From Thiomonas sp. FB-6 (GTDB taxonomy: Bacteria > Pseudomonadota > Gammaproteobacteria > Burkholderiales > Burkholderiaceae_C), in the NCBI RefSeq assembly GCF_000377645.1, contig NZ_KB898471.1, positions 248,001 through 312,000 of the forward strand: a stretch of 64,000 nt of DNA. Direction: 5' to 3'. Numbering within the stretch: the stretch's first letter is position 1; the number at the start of each line of letters is the position of its first letter. Below, piece after piece: positions 39,121 to 47,798 of this stretch. The notes beneath the pieces were generated by a model. It saw only the letters and a list, made by a program, of their open reading frames with translations. It searched no databases and was not told the DNA's origin. Position numbers and translations under genes: made by a program.

Positions 39121-40170
39121 ATGACACGCTTCATCGACCTTCCCTCCATGTCGCGCCTTGTCCGTTCGGTCGGCGCGGCACGTTTTGTCGGCGAACTGGC
39201 CGACGCATTGCGCGAGGATTTCCTGCGCTGGCCGGAGTTCGACAAGTCGGCCCGCGTGGCCAGCCATTCGGAGCGCGGCGTGATCGAACTCATGCCGGTG
39301 GCCGATGCGCGGCGCCATGCCTTCAAGTACGTCAACGGCCACCCGTCCAACACCTCGCGCGGGCTGTGCACGGTGATGGCCTTCGGCGCGCTGTCCGACA
39401 TGGACACCGGCTATCCGCTGCTGCTGTCCGAGCTCACCCTGGCCACCGCGCTGCGCACGGCCGCGACCTCGCTGATGGCCGCGCGCGTGCTGGCCCGCCC
39501 CGGCGCGCGGCGCATGGCCCTGATCGGCAACGGCGCGCAGTCGGAATTCCAGGCCCTGGCTTTCCACGCGCACCTGGGCATCGAAGAGATCACGGTGTTC
39601 GACCTCGACCCGGCCGCCAGCGACAAGCTGGCGCGCAACCTGGCCGGATGGCCGGGGCTGCGCGTGCGGCGCGCGGCCAGCGCGGCCGAGGCCGCGCGGG
39701 GCTGCGACATCCTCAGCACGCTCACCGCCGACAAGACCCGTGCCACCATCGTCAGCCCCGCGATGATCGAGCCCGGCATGCACCTCAACGCGGTGGGCGG
39801 CGACTGCCCGGGCAAGACCGAACTGCATCCCGACGTGCTGCGGGCCGGCCGCGTGTTCGTGGAATACGAAGCCCAGACCCGCGTGGAAGGAGACATCCAG
39901 CAGCTGCCGGCGGACTTCCCGGTGACCGAGCTGTGGCGGGTGCTGCGCGGCGAGCAGCCCGGGCGCGAGCACCCCGGGCAGGTCACGGTGTTCGACTCGG
40001 TGGGATTCGCGCTGGAGGACTTCACCACCCTGCACTACGTGCTGGAGCAGGCGCGCCGGCACGGAATCGGCGAGGACATCGAGCTGGTGCCGCCGGGCGA
40101 AGCTCCGAAGGACCTGTTCCGCTACGCGGCGCCCGCGCGCGAGCCCGGCGCGGGCCGGCGCGCGGCCTGA
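39121..40170 (+). CDS. Ornithine cyclodeaminase (OCD/mu-crystallin family)
   Basis: The enzyme converts L-ornithine to L-proline and ammonia using bound NAD. The 349 residues show the family's substrate region (MPVADARRHAFKYVNGHPSN; GYPLLLSELTLATALRTAA) and the Rossmann motif MALIGNGAQSEFQALAF. CDILSTLTADKT and HLNAVGGDCPGKTEL are also typical of OCD. AGGAGA precedes the ATG at 39121. The next gene, encoding a CtlX-type hydrolase, follows after 14 bases. Together they could take citrulline to ornithine to proline. Confidence 0.9.
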   Translation: MTRFIDLPSMSRLVRSVGAARFVGELADALREDFLRWPEFDKSARVASHSERGVIELMPVADARRHAFKYVNGHPSNTSRGLCTVMAFGALSDMDTGYPLLLSELTLATALRTAATSLMAARVLARPGARRMALIGNGAQSEFQALAFHAHLGIEEITVFDLDPAASDKLARNLAGWPGLRVRRAASAAEAARGCDILSTLTADKTRATIVSPAMIEPGMHLNAVGGDCPGKTELHPDVLRAGRVFVEYEAQTRVEGDIQQLPADFPVTELWRVLRGEQPGREHPGQVTVFDSVGFALEDFTTLHYVLEQARRHGIGEDIELVPPGEAPKDLFRYAAPAREPGAGRRAA

Positions 40171-40184
40171 GCGAGGGCCGCGCC

Positions 40185-41156
40185 ATGGCCGCCCTGCCGG
40201 CACCCCGGCCGCGCCCGCTGTCCGTGCAGGCGCCGGCCGCGGTGGTGATGATCCGCCCCCGCCGCTTCGCCACCAACCCGCAGACCGCCGCCGACAACGC
40301 CTTCCAGATCGCGACGCCGGGGCGCGCGCGCTCGCTCGCCGCGGCCGCCTGGCGCGAGGCGTCGGCGGTGGCCGAGCGCCTGCAGTCCGAGGGCGTGCGG
40401 GTGCACCTGTTCGACGACGACGGCGAGCGCGACACGCCCGACTCGGTGTTCCCCAACAACTGGTTCTCCACCCACCCCGGCGGGCACGTGGCGCTGTTTC
40501 CGATGTACGCGCCCAACCGCAGGCGCGAGCGCCGCGCGGACGTGATCGAGCTGCTCAAGGCGCGCTACCGGGTGCAGGACGTGATCGACTACTCCGGCCT
40601 GGAACACGACGGGCTGTTCCTGGAAGGCACCGGGGCCATGGTGCTCGACCATGTGGCCCGCGTGGCCTATGTCGCGCGCTCGCGGCGCGCCGACCCGGTG
40701 GCGCTGGAGCGCTTTTGCACCCATTTCAACTACGAGCCCATGGTGTTCGACGCGGTGGACCCGACGGGCCGGGCCGTCTACCACACCAATGTGCTGATGA
40801 GCATCGCCACCGAGTTCGCACTGGTGGGCCTGCACGGCTTCGTCGACCCCGCACGCGCCGACGAACTGCGAACCCGGCTGCGCGAATGCGGCCGGGAGCT
40901 GGTCGAGCTCGACGCGCGCCAGATCAGCGCCTTCGCCGCCAATGCCATGGAGCTGAGCGGCCGCGGCGGCGAGCGCCTGCTGGCGCTGTCGCGCCGGGGC
41001 CTCGACAGCCTCGGGCCGGCGCAGCGCCGGCTGATCGAGCGCTCGGCGCGCCTGCTGCCGCTGGACATCCCCACCATCGAGCTGGCCGGGGGCTCGGTGC
41101 GCTGCATGCTCGCCGGCGTGCACCTGCAACCCAGGCGCGGCGAGCCCCCGGCCTGA
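40185..41156 (+). CDS. ctlX: Citrulline utilization hydrolase CtlX-type (amidinotransferase/arginine deiminase fold)
   Basis: A 323-residue guanidino-group-modifying enzyme. It has the N-terminal MIRPRRFATNPQTAADNAFQ and SVFPNNWFSTH segments of the CtlX group, the active-site His in YHTNVLMSI, and the nucleophilic Cys307 in GGSVRCML near the C-terminus. CtlX proteins act in citrulline use. The adjacent ornithine cyclodeaminase fits ornithine as product. The start ATG at 40185 follows the OCD stop by 14 bp. Confidence 0.82.
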   Translation: MAALPAPRPRPLSVQAPAAVVMIRPRRFATNPQTAADNAFQIATPGRARSLAAAAWREASAVAERLQSEGVRVHLFDDDGERDTPDSVFPNNWFSTHPGGHVALFPMYAPNRRRERRADVIELLKARYRVQDVIDYSGLEHDGLFLEGTGAMVLDHVARVAYVARSRRADPVALERFCTHFNYEPMVFDAVDPTGRAVYHTNVLMSIATEFALVGLHGFVDPARADELRTRLRECGRELVELDARQISAFAANAMELSGRGGERLLALSRRGLDSLGPAQRRLIERSARLLPLDIPTIELAGGSVRCMLAGVHLQPRRGEPPA

Positions 41157-41189
41157 GCCGGCCGGCGGCCGCCGCCGCCGCCGCGGCAT

Positions 41190-41741
41190 TCAGCCCGCGG
41201 CGAGCAAGGCCTGCAGGCGCGCCCAGCCTTCGGGCCAGTCGCCCAGCCCGCTGTCGGCGTTGATGTGGCCGCGCTCGCCCAGATCGACCAGCTCGCTGCC
41301 CCAGACGGCCGCCTGGCGGCGGGCGAATTCAAGGCTGCCGTAGGGATCGTCACGGCTGGCCACCAGCACGCTGGCAAAGGGCAGGGCCCGCGCCGGCACC
41401 GGCGCGAAACTGGCGGCGGCTTGCGGAAAGCCCGGGCCCGCCGGGTCGGGCGCAGCCACCAGCAAGGCCCCGTGCACCGCCAGGCGCGTGCGCGCGGCCC
41501 AATGCGCGGCGAGCAGGCAGCCCAGGCTGTGCGCGGCCAGCACCACCGGCGAGCGCGCCGCAGCCACGGCCGCCTCGAGGGCCCGCGACCATTCCTCCAG
41601 CTGCGGAGCATCCCAGTCGCGCTGCTGCACGCGGCGCACTCGCGGGTGCCGGCGCTCCCACAGGCTTTGCCAGTGCCCGGGCCCGGAGCCCTGGATGCCG
41701 GGAAGGATCAGTACGGTGGCGTCCTGGGGAAGACCGGTCAT
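41190..41741 (-). CDS. Small serine hydrolase, RBBP9/YdeN-type alpha/beta hydrolase
   Basis: A 183-residue alpha/beta hydrolase. The RBBP9/YdeN family pattern is complete: ILPGIQGSGPGHWQSLWE near the N-terminus, the nucleophile elbow in AAHSLGCLLAAHWA, an acid in SRDDPYGSLEFA, and the catalytic His in LGERGHINADSGLGDWPEG. Substrate unknown. Its ATG overlaps the stop of the HglS-type dioxygenase gene by four bases (ATGA), so it is translated together with that enzyme. Confidence 0.87.
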   Translation of the reverse strand: MTGLPQDATVLILPGIQGSGPGHWQSLWERRHPRVRRVQQRDWDAPQLEEWSRALEAAVAAARSPVVLAAHSLGCLLAAHWAARTRLAVHGALLVAAPDPAGPGFPQAAASFAPVPARALPFASVLVASRDDPYGSLEFARRQAAVWGSELVDLGERGHINADSGLGDWPEGWARLQALLAAG

Positions 41742-43192
41742 GGAGCCACTCCGTCGTCGCCGCGGGGCCGCGGCGGCGCACCGACGGGCCGCGGGCCCCG
41801 CAGGCAGCGCTCGATGGACGCCGCCTGCTGCGCCTCGTACAGCGCGAACTCGTCGAGGGCGGCGCATCCCAGTGCCCCTTCGAACTCGGCGCGGGCGTCG
41901 GCGGCGCGCAGCGCCCCGCGTGCCGCGTCGCCCAGGTTGGACTGGAAGATCCCGGCCGCGCTGACGGGCAGGAAGTCCTCGTACACGATGGGCCGGGCCT
42001 GCACGGCCCCGGCGGCCACCAGGGCCTCCAGGTCGTGCGCCGCGACCCCGGCGGGAATCGCCTCGGACACCCGGGAATACTCGAAATAGCCCAGGCCCTG
42101 CCTGCGCAGCGCTTCCAGATCGTCGGGAAAGGCCTGGAAGGCCTGCTCGAGGCGCGCGGCATGGTCCGGCGCTCCGGACTGCGCGGCGGCATCGGCCTCG
42201 CGCAGCAGGCGGTCGTACAGCGCCCGCCCCCCGGGGGTCAGCGCGATGCCGCGCTGCTCGACTTCGCCGAAGCGGGCGGTGTGCTCGCCCAACGGCCCCT
42301 CGCCGTCGCCGAAGCGCACCGCCTCGGCCAGCGCCTTGAAGCTGGTCTGGCGCAGCAGGATCGGCACCTTGCGGCGCGGCGGGCCCTCGATGGTCTCCTT
42401 GGCGGCGATGCCGTGCCGGGGCATGAGCTCCTGCACGGCGTCGATGTCCAGGGTGCGCGGGGTCAGGTGGTTGATGTGGGGGCCGCGGAAACACACCACG
42501 TCGGCCACCAGGCGGTGCGCGGCGTGCATGCGCCGGTAGGTCTCGAGCGGGACGGTGGCCTGGCCGTGCCAGCGGAAGGTCTGCAGCAACTCGCGCACGA
42601 AGGCATCCGCCTGGGACTCGGCGAGGCCGCCGCGGAGCTCGAATTCCCGAGTCAGGCGCAGGGCCTCGGGGCTGAAGATCTCGCGCTGCTCGAGGCGCTG
42701 CGCGGCCAGCGCGCGAAGTTGCGGGTCCTCGATGAGTTCCAGGCGCAGCAGCGACGTGAACAGGCGAAAGGGATTGCGCGCCAGCGCCTCGGGTTCGACC
42801 GGACGGAAGGCCGTCGAGTGCACCGGCACGCCGGCCGCGCTGAGGTCGTAGTAGCCCACGGGCTGCATGCCCAGCACGGCGAACATGCGCCGCAGCATGC
42901 CGAGTTCGCGTGCGCTGCCCACGCGGATGGCGCCGTGGCGTTCCGCACCCAGGCGCTCGAGTTCGGCCTGCGTCATGGGCAGGGAAGCGGGCAGGGAAGC
43001 CGGCGGGGAAGCCGGCGCGCGGCCCAGCACCTGCGCGTTCACCTGCGCCACGATGTCCAGCAAGGTGCCGTACTGCGGCACCTCCTCGCGGTACATGGCC
43101 GACATGGCGCGCGCGAAGCGTTCGCGGATGGAGTCGGAGGACAGGAATTCCCCGGCGGGGGCCGTGGTGAGGGACGAGGGTACGGATTGCAT
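41738..43192 (-). CDS. hglS: 2-oxoadipate dioxygenase/decarboxylase, HglS (DUF1338) family
   Basis: A 484-residue Fe(II) enzyme of the DUF1338/VOC-like family. Characterised members turn 2-oxoadipate into D-2-hydroxyglutarate in lysine catabolism. Conserved segments include GYYDLSAAGVPVHSTAFRPV with a metal-site His, FRGPHINHLTPRTLDID, and the later PILLRQTSFKALAE. The ATG at 43192 gives the expected N-terminus; upstream open frame is antisense to the polyene cluster. No other lysine-degradation genes are adjacent. A triplicated 12-bp repeat lies near the 5' end. Confidence 0.82.
   Translation of the reverse strand: MQSVPSSLTTAPAGEFLSSDSIRERFARAMSAMYREEVPQYGTLLDIVAQVNAQVLGRAPASPPASLPASLPMTQAELERLGAERHGAIRVGSARELGMLRRMFAVLGMQPVGYYDLSAAGVPVHSTAFRPVEPEALARNPFRLFTSLLRLELIEDPQLRALAAQRLEQREIFSPEALRLTREFELRGGLAESQADAFVRELLQTFRWHGQATVPLETYRRMHAAHRLVADVVCFRGPHINHLTPRTLDIDAVQELMPRHGIAAKETIEGPPRRKVPILLRQTSFKALAEAVRFGDGEGPLGEHTARFGEVEQRGIALTPGGRALYDRLLREADAAAQSGAPDHAARLEQAFQAFPDDLEALRRQGLGYFEYSRVSEAIPAGVAAHDLEALVAAGAVQARPIVYEDFLPVSAAGIFQSNLGDAARGALRAADARAEFEGALGCAALDEFALYEAQQAASIERCLRGPRPVGAPPRPRGDDGVAP
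42982..43017. repeat. Three tandem 12-bp repeats inside the hglS-type gene
   Basis: Units at 42982-42993, 42994-43005 and 43006-43017 read GGGAAGCSGGCR. In frame they encode a repeated PAS[LP] unit in a linker between the N-terminal helix and the catalytic core, so copy-number change would be tolerated. Confidence 0.7.
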
Positions 43193-43343
43193 GGCCGCGG
43201 GGGATGGATACGGGGAAGCCTGCCGCGCATTGTGCCGCCGCGCCGCGGGTTGCGCCGGGGTTTGCTGGCGCGGAAAACCCGCTGCTAGCATTTCAGGCAG
43301 GCCGGCACCAGCCGGCATCCCACGCAACGAGTCCGCCAACAGC

Positions 43344-43631
43344 ATGCTGGAGCCCCTGATCCGGAACCATCTCATCCGGCACGCCCGCGTCGATGCCGCC
43401 CGCTTCGACGACCCCGAACTGCGGGTCGCCGATCTCGCGCTCGACTCCCTGGGTCTGGTGGAAATGCTGTTCGCGATCGAGGAACGCTTCGGCATGCAGT
43501 TGTCGGACCCGATGAAATACCAGTCCATGCGGTTCACCGACATGGTCGCCGCCATCGAGGCCGAGCTGCGCGCGCACAACGGCGGCGAACTGCCGCGGGC
43601 CGACGCGCTGAGCGCCTCCGCGCGCCCTTGA
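43344..43631 (+). CDS. Acyl carrier protein 1 of the polyene cluster
   Basis: A 95-residue acyl carrier protein. The phosphopantetheine site is Ser35 in LALDSLGLVEML, followed by the acidic helix IEERFGM. It opens the aryl-polyene-type cluster and is the counterpart of one of the two ACPs (ApeE/ApeF) known in APE systems. The next gene, a ketosynthase, starts at a TTG that overlaps this stop (TTGA). Confidence 0.88.
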   Translation: MLEPLIRNHLIRHARVDAARFDDPELRVADLALDSLGLVEMLFAIEERFGMQLSDPMKYQSMRFTDMVAAIEAELRAHNGGELPRADALSASARP

Positions 43632-44944
43632 CCGGCGGAACGCCGCCGCGAGGCCGGCCGCAGAGCCGCCGGCCGCCCGCGCGCGTCGTGGTCACCGGCA
43701 TGGGCCTGGTGTCGCCGCTGGGCGCCGATGTCGCGCAAAGCTTCGCCGCGGCGCTCGCCGGGCGCAGCGCGGTTCGCGCCATGCCGCCGCGGCTGGCGGC
43801 CGGCCTCGCCGGCATGCTGGCGGCACCGGCGGCGGTCGAGCCGGCCACGCTGCTCGACGAGGCCGACGCCGGGCTGGACCGTGCCACCCAGCTGGCGCTG
43901 GCCGCCGCCGCGCAGGCGCTGGCCGAGGCCGGCATCGGCCCCGCCCCGGACGACGCCGAGCGCTTCGGCGTGTTCTCGGGCATCGGCTTCGGCGGCGCCT
44001 GCACGCTGGACGCGATGTACGCGCGCTACTTCGGGCTGCTGCTGGGCGACGAGGCCGAACGCCGGCGCGCCACCGTCATGCACCCGCTGACGGTGCCGCG
44101 CCTGATGGCCAACGCGGCGCAGGCGCTGGTGTCCATGCGCTACGGACTGCGCGGCATGGGCAACACCTACTGCGTGGCCTGCGCCTCCTCGGCCGTGGCC
44201 GCCGGCGAGGCGCTGCGCGCGATCCGCGAGGGCTACCTGGACGCCGCGGTGGTCCTGGGCAGCGAGGCCATGCTCACGCCCGGCGCGATGGTGGCGTGGA
44301 ACGCGCTGCGCGTGCTGGCCCGCGCCGATGCCGCCGACCCGGCGGCCAGCTGCCGGCCCTTTGAGCGCCGGCGCAGCGGCTTCGTGCTGGGCGAGGCGGG
44401 CGCGGCCCTGGTGCTGGAATCCGAGACCCGCGCGGCCGCGCGCGGCGCTCGCGAACTGGCCGAGCTGGCGGGCTACGGCGCCAGCAGCGACGCCCAGCAC
44501 CTGACCGCGCCAGGCGTGCCGGGCCAGGTCGCGGCCATGCGCCAGGCGTTGGGGCACGCCGGCCTGGCCGCCGCGGACATCGGCTACGTCAACGCCCACG
44601 GTACGGCCACCGAACTGGGCGACCTGACGGAGACCCAGGCCCTCGCCGAGGTGTTCGGCGCGCAGGGCCCGGCGATCAGTTCCACCAAGGCGGTGCACGG
44701 GCACCTGATCGGGGCCGGCGGCGCCGCCGAGCTGATCCTGGCCATCCAGGCGCTGCGCACGGGAAGGCTGCCCCCCACCGCTCACCTGGAGCAGCCCGAC
44801 CCGCGTTGCGGGGGGGTGGACCTGATCGCGCTCGCCGCGCGCGAGGCCCCCGGCCTGCGCGCGGTGATGTCGAATTCCTTCGCCTTCGGGGGCAGCAATG
44901 CCAGCCTGATCGCCTGCCGTGCCGCGGCGGCGGACCCGTCGTGA
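43628..44944 (+). CDS. Beta-ketoacyl-ACP synthase (FabF/KS II type) of the polyene cluster
   Basis: A 438-residue condensing enzyme that elongates the ACP-bound polyene chain. All catalytic residues are present: Cys185 (VACASSAVAA), His324 (NAHGTATE), Lys354 and His359 (KAVHGHLIGAGGA), plus the C-terminal NSFAFGGSNAS. It starts at a TTG overlapping the ACP stop, an unusual start that may lower translation relative to the ACP. Confidence 0.88.
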   Translation: MTGGTPPRGRPQSRRPPARVVVTGMGLVSPLGADVAQSFAAALAGRSAVRAMPPRLAAGLAGMLAAPAAVEPATLLDEADAGLDRATQLALAAAAQALAEAGIGPAPDDAERFGVFSGIGFGGACTLDAMYARYFGLLLGDEAERRRATVMHPLTVPRLMANAAQALVSMRYGLRGMGNTYCVACASSAVAAGEALRAIREGYLDAAVVLGSEAMLTPGAMVAWNALRVLARADAADPAASCRPFERRRSGFVLGEAGAALVLESETRAAARGARELAELAGYGASSDAQHLTAPGVPGQVAAMRQALGHAGLAAADIGYVNAHGTATELGDLTETQALAEVFGAQGPAISSTKAVHGHLIGAGGAAELILAIQALRTGRLPPTAHLEQPDPRCGGVDLIALAAREAPGLRAVMSNSFAFGGSNASLIACRAAAADPS

Positions 44945-45618
44945 GGCCAGGCGCCCGCGGCATGGCGCGGCGCATCGGGCGCCGCCTGCTGGCGCATTTC
45001 TGGCTCAAGAGCCTGGGCATCACGGCGATCATGACCCTGTTCTTCAGCGCTTATTTCCGGCTGCTGCGCCATCCCTGGTCCCACGTGAGCACGATCCCGC
45101 TGACCGCGGTGGACCGCTGGATCGGCTTCCAGCCCTGGGCGCTGCCGCTGTACCTGTCCCTGTGGGTCTACGTCTGCGCGCCGGCCGTGCTGCTGGATGC
45201 GCGGCGCGAACTCCTGCGCTACGCGGCGGGCATCGGTGGCGTGTGCGCGGCCGGGCTGGCCATCTTCGCCCTGTGGCCGACGCGGATACCCTCGATGCAG
45301 GCAGACTACGCAGGGCACCCGGCTTTCGCGCTGCTGCGCGGAATCGACGCCTCCGGCAACGCCTGTCCGTCGCTGCACGTGGCCTCCGCGGTGTTCGCGG
45401 CGCTGGCCCTCGAGCGCGTGCTGCCGGGGCTGGGCCTGGGCCGGCGCGCACGCTGGCTGAGCTGGATCTGGTGCGCGCTGATCGTGTACTCGACCATGGC
45501 CGTCAAGCAGCACGTGCTGATCGACGTGGTCTGCGGGGCCTTGCTGGGCGCGGCCGGCGCCCTGCCTGGGCGCTGGAAACGGGGCCCGGCGGGCTATGAT
45601 TCCGCCCTGGTCGATTGA
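44941..45618 (+). CDS. PAP2-family membrane phosphatase/transferase (inositol-phosphorylceramide-synthase-like)
   Basis: A 225-residue integral-membrane protein with about five or six helices. PAP2 motifs C2 and C3 are seen as CPSLHVASAVFAALALER and STMAVKQHVLIDVVCG, giving the catalytic His-His-Asp. Motif C1 (KxxxxxxRP) is not recognised, as is usual for the IPC-synthase-like branch. A GTG at 44941 overlaps the KS stop (GTGA); an ATG at 44962 is an alternative start. A lipid phosphatase or phospho-alcohol transferase could provide or modify the glycerolipid anchor of the polyene. Confidence 0.75.
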   Translation: MRPGARGMARRIGRRLLAHFWLKSLGITAIMTLFFSAYFRLLRHPWSHVSTIPLTAVDRWIGFQPWALPLYLSLWVYVCAPAVLLDARRELLRYAAGIGGVCAAGLAIFALWPTRIPSMQADYAGHPAFALLRGIDASGNACPSLHVASAVFAALALERVLPGLGLGRRARWLSWIWCALIVYSTMAVKQHVLIDVVCGALLGAAGALPGRWKRGPAGYDSALVD

Positions 45619-45637
45619 TGTTTTGTTCCACTGCCCC

Positions 45638-45928
45638 ATGTCCACGCCTTCCGCCACGCCGTCCCGGGTCGATCCCCAATTCCTGCTGGAGGTGGGCGAC
45701 CTCATCGCCCAGTCCCTGGAGCTGGGCGTCGCGGGGGCCGACATCGACCCCGATGCGCCGCTGTACGGCGACGGCCTCGGGCTGGACTCCATCGACATCC
45801 TCGAAGTGGCCCTGGTGCTCTCCAGGAAGTACGGCGTGCAGCTGCGCGCCGACGACGCCGACAACCACCGCATCTTCAGCTCGCTGCGCCAGCTCGCCGG
45901 CCACGTCGCGGGGCTGCGCGCAACGTGA
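45638..45928 (+). CDS. Acyl carrier protein 2 of the polyene cluster
   Basis: A 96-residue acyl carrier protein with the phosphopantetheine Ser51 in GLGLDSIDILEVALVL. The GDGLGLDSIDILE context is typical of the second ACP in aryl-polyene and flexirubin clusters. The ATG at 45638 is chosen over the longer frame because the family begins near FLLEVGDLIAQSLEL. Its stop overlaps the next start (GTGA). Confidence 0.87.
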   Translation: MSTPSATPSRVDPQFLLEVGDLIAQSLELGVAGADIDPDAPLYGDGLGLDSIDILEVALVLSRKYGVQLRADDADNHRIFSSLRQLAGHVAGLRAT

Positions 45929-46434
45929 GGGCAGGGGGGCCGGGCATGCGGCGGATCCTGCGCGCCCTCTTCGCTGCCGCATGCGTCGCGGTTCCGCTGG
46001 CGAGCCTGTGGGCCGGCGGCCACCTGCAGCCGCGCCTGGCCGCACTCGCGCTGGCCGAATACCTGGGCAGCATGCTGGTGCTGGGCATGGTGTTCGGCAA
46101 CACCCTGCGCCCGGGAAGGACGGCGCTGGTCACCCGCTTCGCGGCCGCGCGCCAGCCGTCGATGTCGCCGCGGCTGCTGCGCTACACGCGCGGCGTGACG
46201 GCGGCCTGGACCGTGTTCTTCGCCGCCATGGCGGCGGCTTCGCTGCTGCTGTTCACGCTGGGCCCGCTGCGCGACTGGGCCTGGTTCGCCAGCGTCGGCA
46301 CGCCGCTGCTGGTGGCGTGCATGTTCGTGCTCGAATACCTGGCGCGCCGCGCGCTGCTGAGCGCGCAGGAGCAGGCCGGGCCCTTCGAGGCCATCCGCGC
46401 CTACCTGCTGTACAGGACGGGGGCGGGACGATGA
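45925..46434 (+). CDS. COG4648-type membrane protein of the polyene cluster
   Basis: A 169-residue membrane protein with about four helices (residues ~8-30, 36-56, 92-112 and 122-142). Proteins of this kind lie next to the AMP ligase in aryl-polyene clusters (ApeG position) and have no assigned biochemical role. The start is a GTG overlapping the ACP stop; an ATG at 45946 is an alternative. It ends in an ATGA overlap with the ligase. Confidence 0.75.
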   Translation: MRAGGPGMRRILRALFAAACVAVPLASLWAGGHLQPRLAALALAEYLGSMLVLGMVFGNTLRPGRTALVTRFAAARQPSMSPRLLRYTRGVTAAWTVFFAAMAAASLLLFTLGPLRDWAWFASVGTPLLVACMFVLEYLARRALLSAQEQAGPFEAIRAYLLYRTGAGR

Positions 46435-47798
46435 GCGAGGCGCTCGCGCTGCTGTCGCACGAGGACCCCGATGCCGTGCTCGCCTGGTGCGGCGGCCGGC
46501 CGGTGCGCGCGGCCGTCTTCCTGGACGACGCGCAGCGCCTGGCGCAGGCCCTGCCGGACGGCGCCCACGTGCTCAACGCCTGCCAGGACCGTTACCACGT
46601 TGCCGTGGGCTTCGCCGCGGCGGTGCTGCGCGGCAAGGTCACGCTGCTGCCGTCCACGCGCACCGCCGACGCGGTGCGCCAGCTGCGCGAGCAGCTGCCC
46701 GATCTGTTCGCGCTGGTCGACGGCCCAAGCGAGCTGGATCTGCCGCAGCTGCGCTACCCCGAGGGGCGCGGCACCGCCGCGCCGCGCGCGCAGCGTCCCC
46801 TGTGCATGCCGCGCATCCCGGCCGACCGGGTGGTGGCCAAGGTCTGCACCTCCGGCTCCACCGGCGCGCCGCTGCCCCACGACAAGACCTGGGGCTCGCT
46901 GGTGGCGTGCATCCACGCGGGCCGCCGGCGCCTGGGCCTGCCCCCGGGCACGACGCTGGTGGGCACGGTGCCGGCGCAGCACATGTACGGCTTCGAATCC
47001 ACGCTGCTGATGGCCCTGCACGGCGGGCTGGCGCTGAGCGCGGCGCACCCCTTCTACCCGGCCGACATCGTGGACGAGCTGGCCCGCGTGCCGGCGCCGC
47101 GCATGCTGGTGTCCACGCCGGTGCACCTGCGCGCCCTGCTGGCCAGCGGGCTGGACATCCCGCCGCTGGCGCTGGTGCTGTGCGCCACGGCTCCGCTGGC
47201 GGCCGAGCTGGCTTGCGAGGTCGAGGCGCGCACGGGTGCCCCGCTGGTGGAAATCTACGGCTCCACCGAGACCGGGCAGATCGCCACGCGCCGCACCTCG
47301 CAGGGCGAGGCCTTCACGCTGCTGGACGGCGTCGCGCTGGTGCCGCAGGCGCAGGGCCTGGCGCTGGCCTCGGGCGGGCACCTCGCGGCGCCGACCCCGG
47401 TGCACGACCTGATCGAGTCGCTCGGCGACGGCCGCTTCCGCCTGCTCGGGCGCGGCGCCGACATGGTCAACGTGGCCGGCAAGCGCAGCTCGCTGGCGCA
47501 CCTGAACCACCAGTTGTGCGCCATCCCCGGCGTGGTGGACGGGGCCTTTTTCGCACCCGAACGCGGCGCCGGCGAAGTCGTGGGCCGGCTCATGGCCTTC
47601 GTGGTCGCGCCGGGGCTGGGCGCGCCCGAGCTGCGCCGCCTGCTGCGCGAGCGCATCGACCCGGCCTTCCTGCCCCGCCCGCTGGTGCTGCTGCGGGAGC
47701 TGCCGCGCAACGCCACCGGAAAGCTGCCCCGGGCCGAGCTGGCCGCACTGGCCGCCCGACACGGCGAATCCGCCGAGGCCTGCGACGATGAGCGCTGA
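46431..47798 (+). CDS. AMP-dependent acyl/aryl ligase (ApeH-like)
   Basis: A 455-residue ANL-family adenylate-forming enzyme, probably loading the starter acid on an ACP. The P-loop is CTSGSTGAP, the A5 region is IYGSTETGQIATRR, and the C-terminal hinge and catalytic Lys region are LLGRGADMVNVAGKR and ELPRNATGKLPRAEL. ANL enzymes in this position in APE systems activate a 4-hydroxybenzoate-type starter. I see no cluster gene supplying the aromatic acid. Confidence 0.87.
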   Translation: MSEALALLSHEDPDAVLAWCGGRPVRAAVFLDDAQRLAQALPDGAHVLNACQDRYHVAVGFAAAVLRGKVTLLPSTRTADAVRQLREQLPDLFALVDGPSELDLPQLRYPEGRGTAAPRAQRPLCMPRIPADRVVAKVCTSGSTGAPLPHDKTWGSLVACIHAGRRRLGLPPGTTLVGTVPAQHMYGFESTLLMALHGGLALSAAHPFYPADIVDELARVPAPRMLVSTPVHLRALLASGLDIPPLALVLCATAPLAAELACEVEARTGAPLVEIYGSTETGQIATRRTSQGEAFTLLDGVALVPQAQGLALASGGHLAAPTPVHDLIESLGDGRFRLLGRGADMVNVAGKRSSLAHLNHQLCAIPGVVDGAFFAPERGAGEVVGRLMAFVVAPGLGAPELRRLLRERIDPAFLPRPLVLLRELPRNATGKLPRAELAALAARHGESAEACDDER

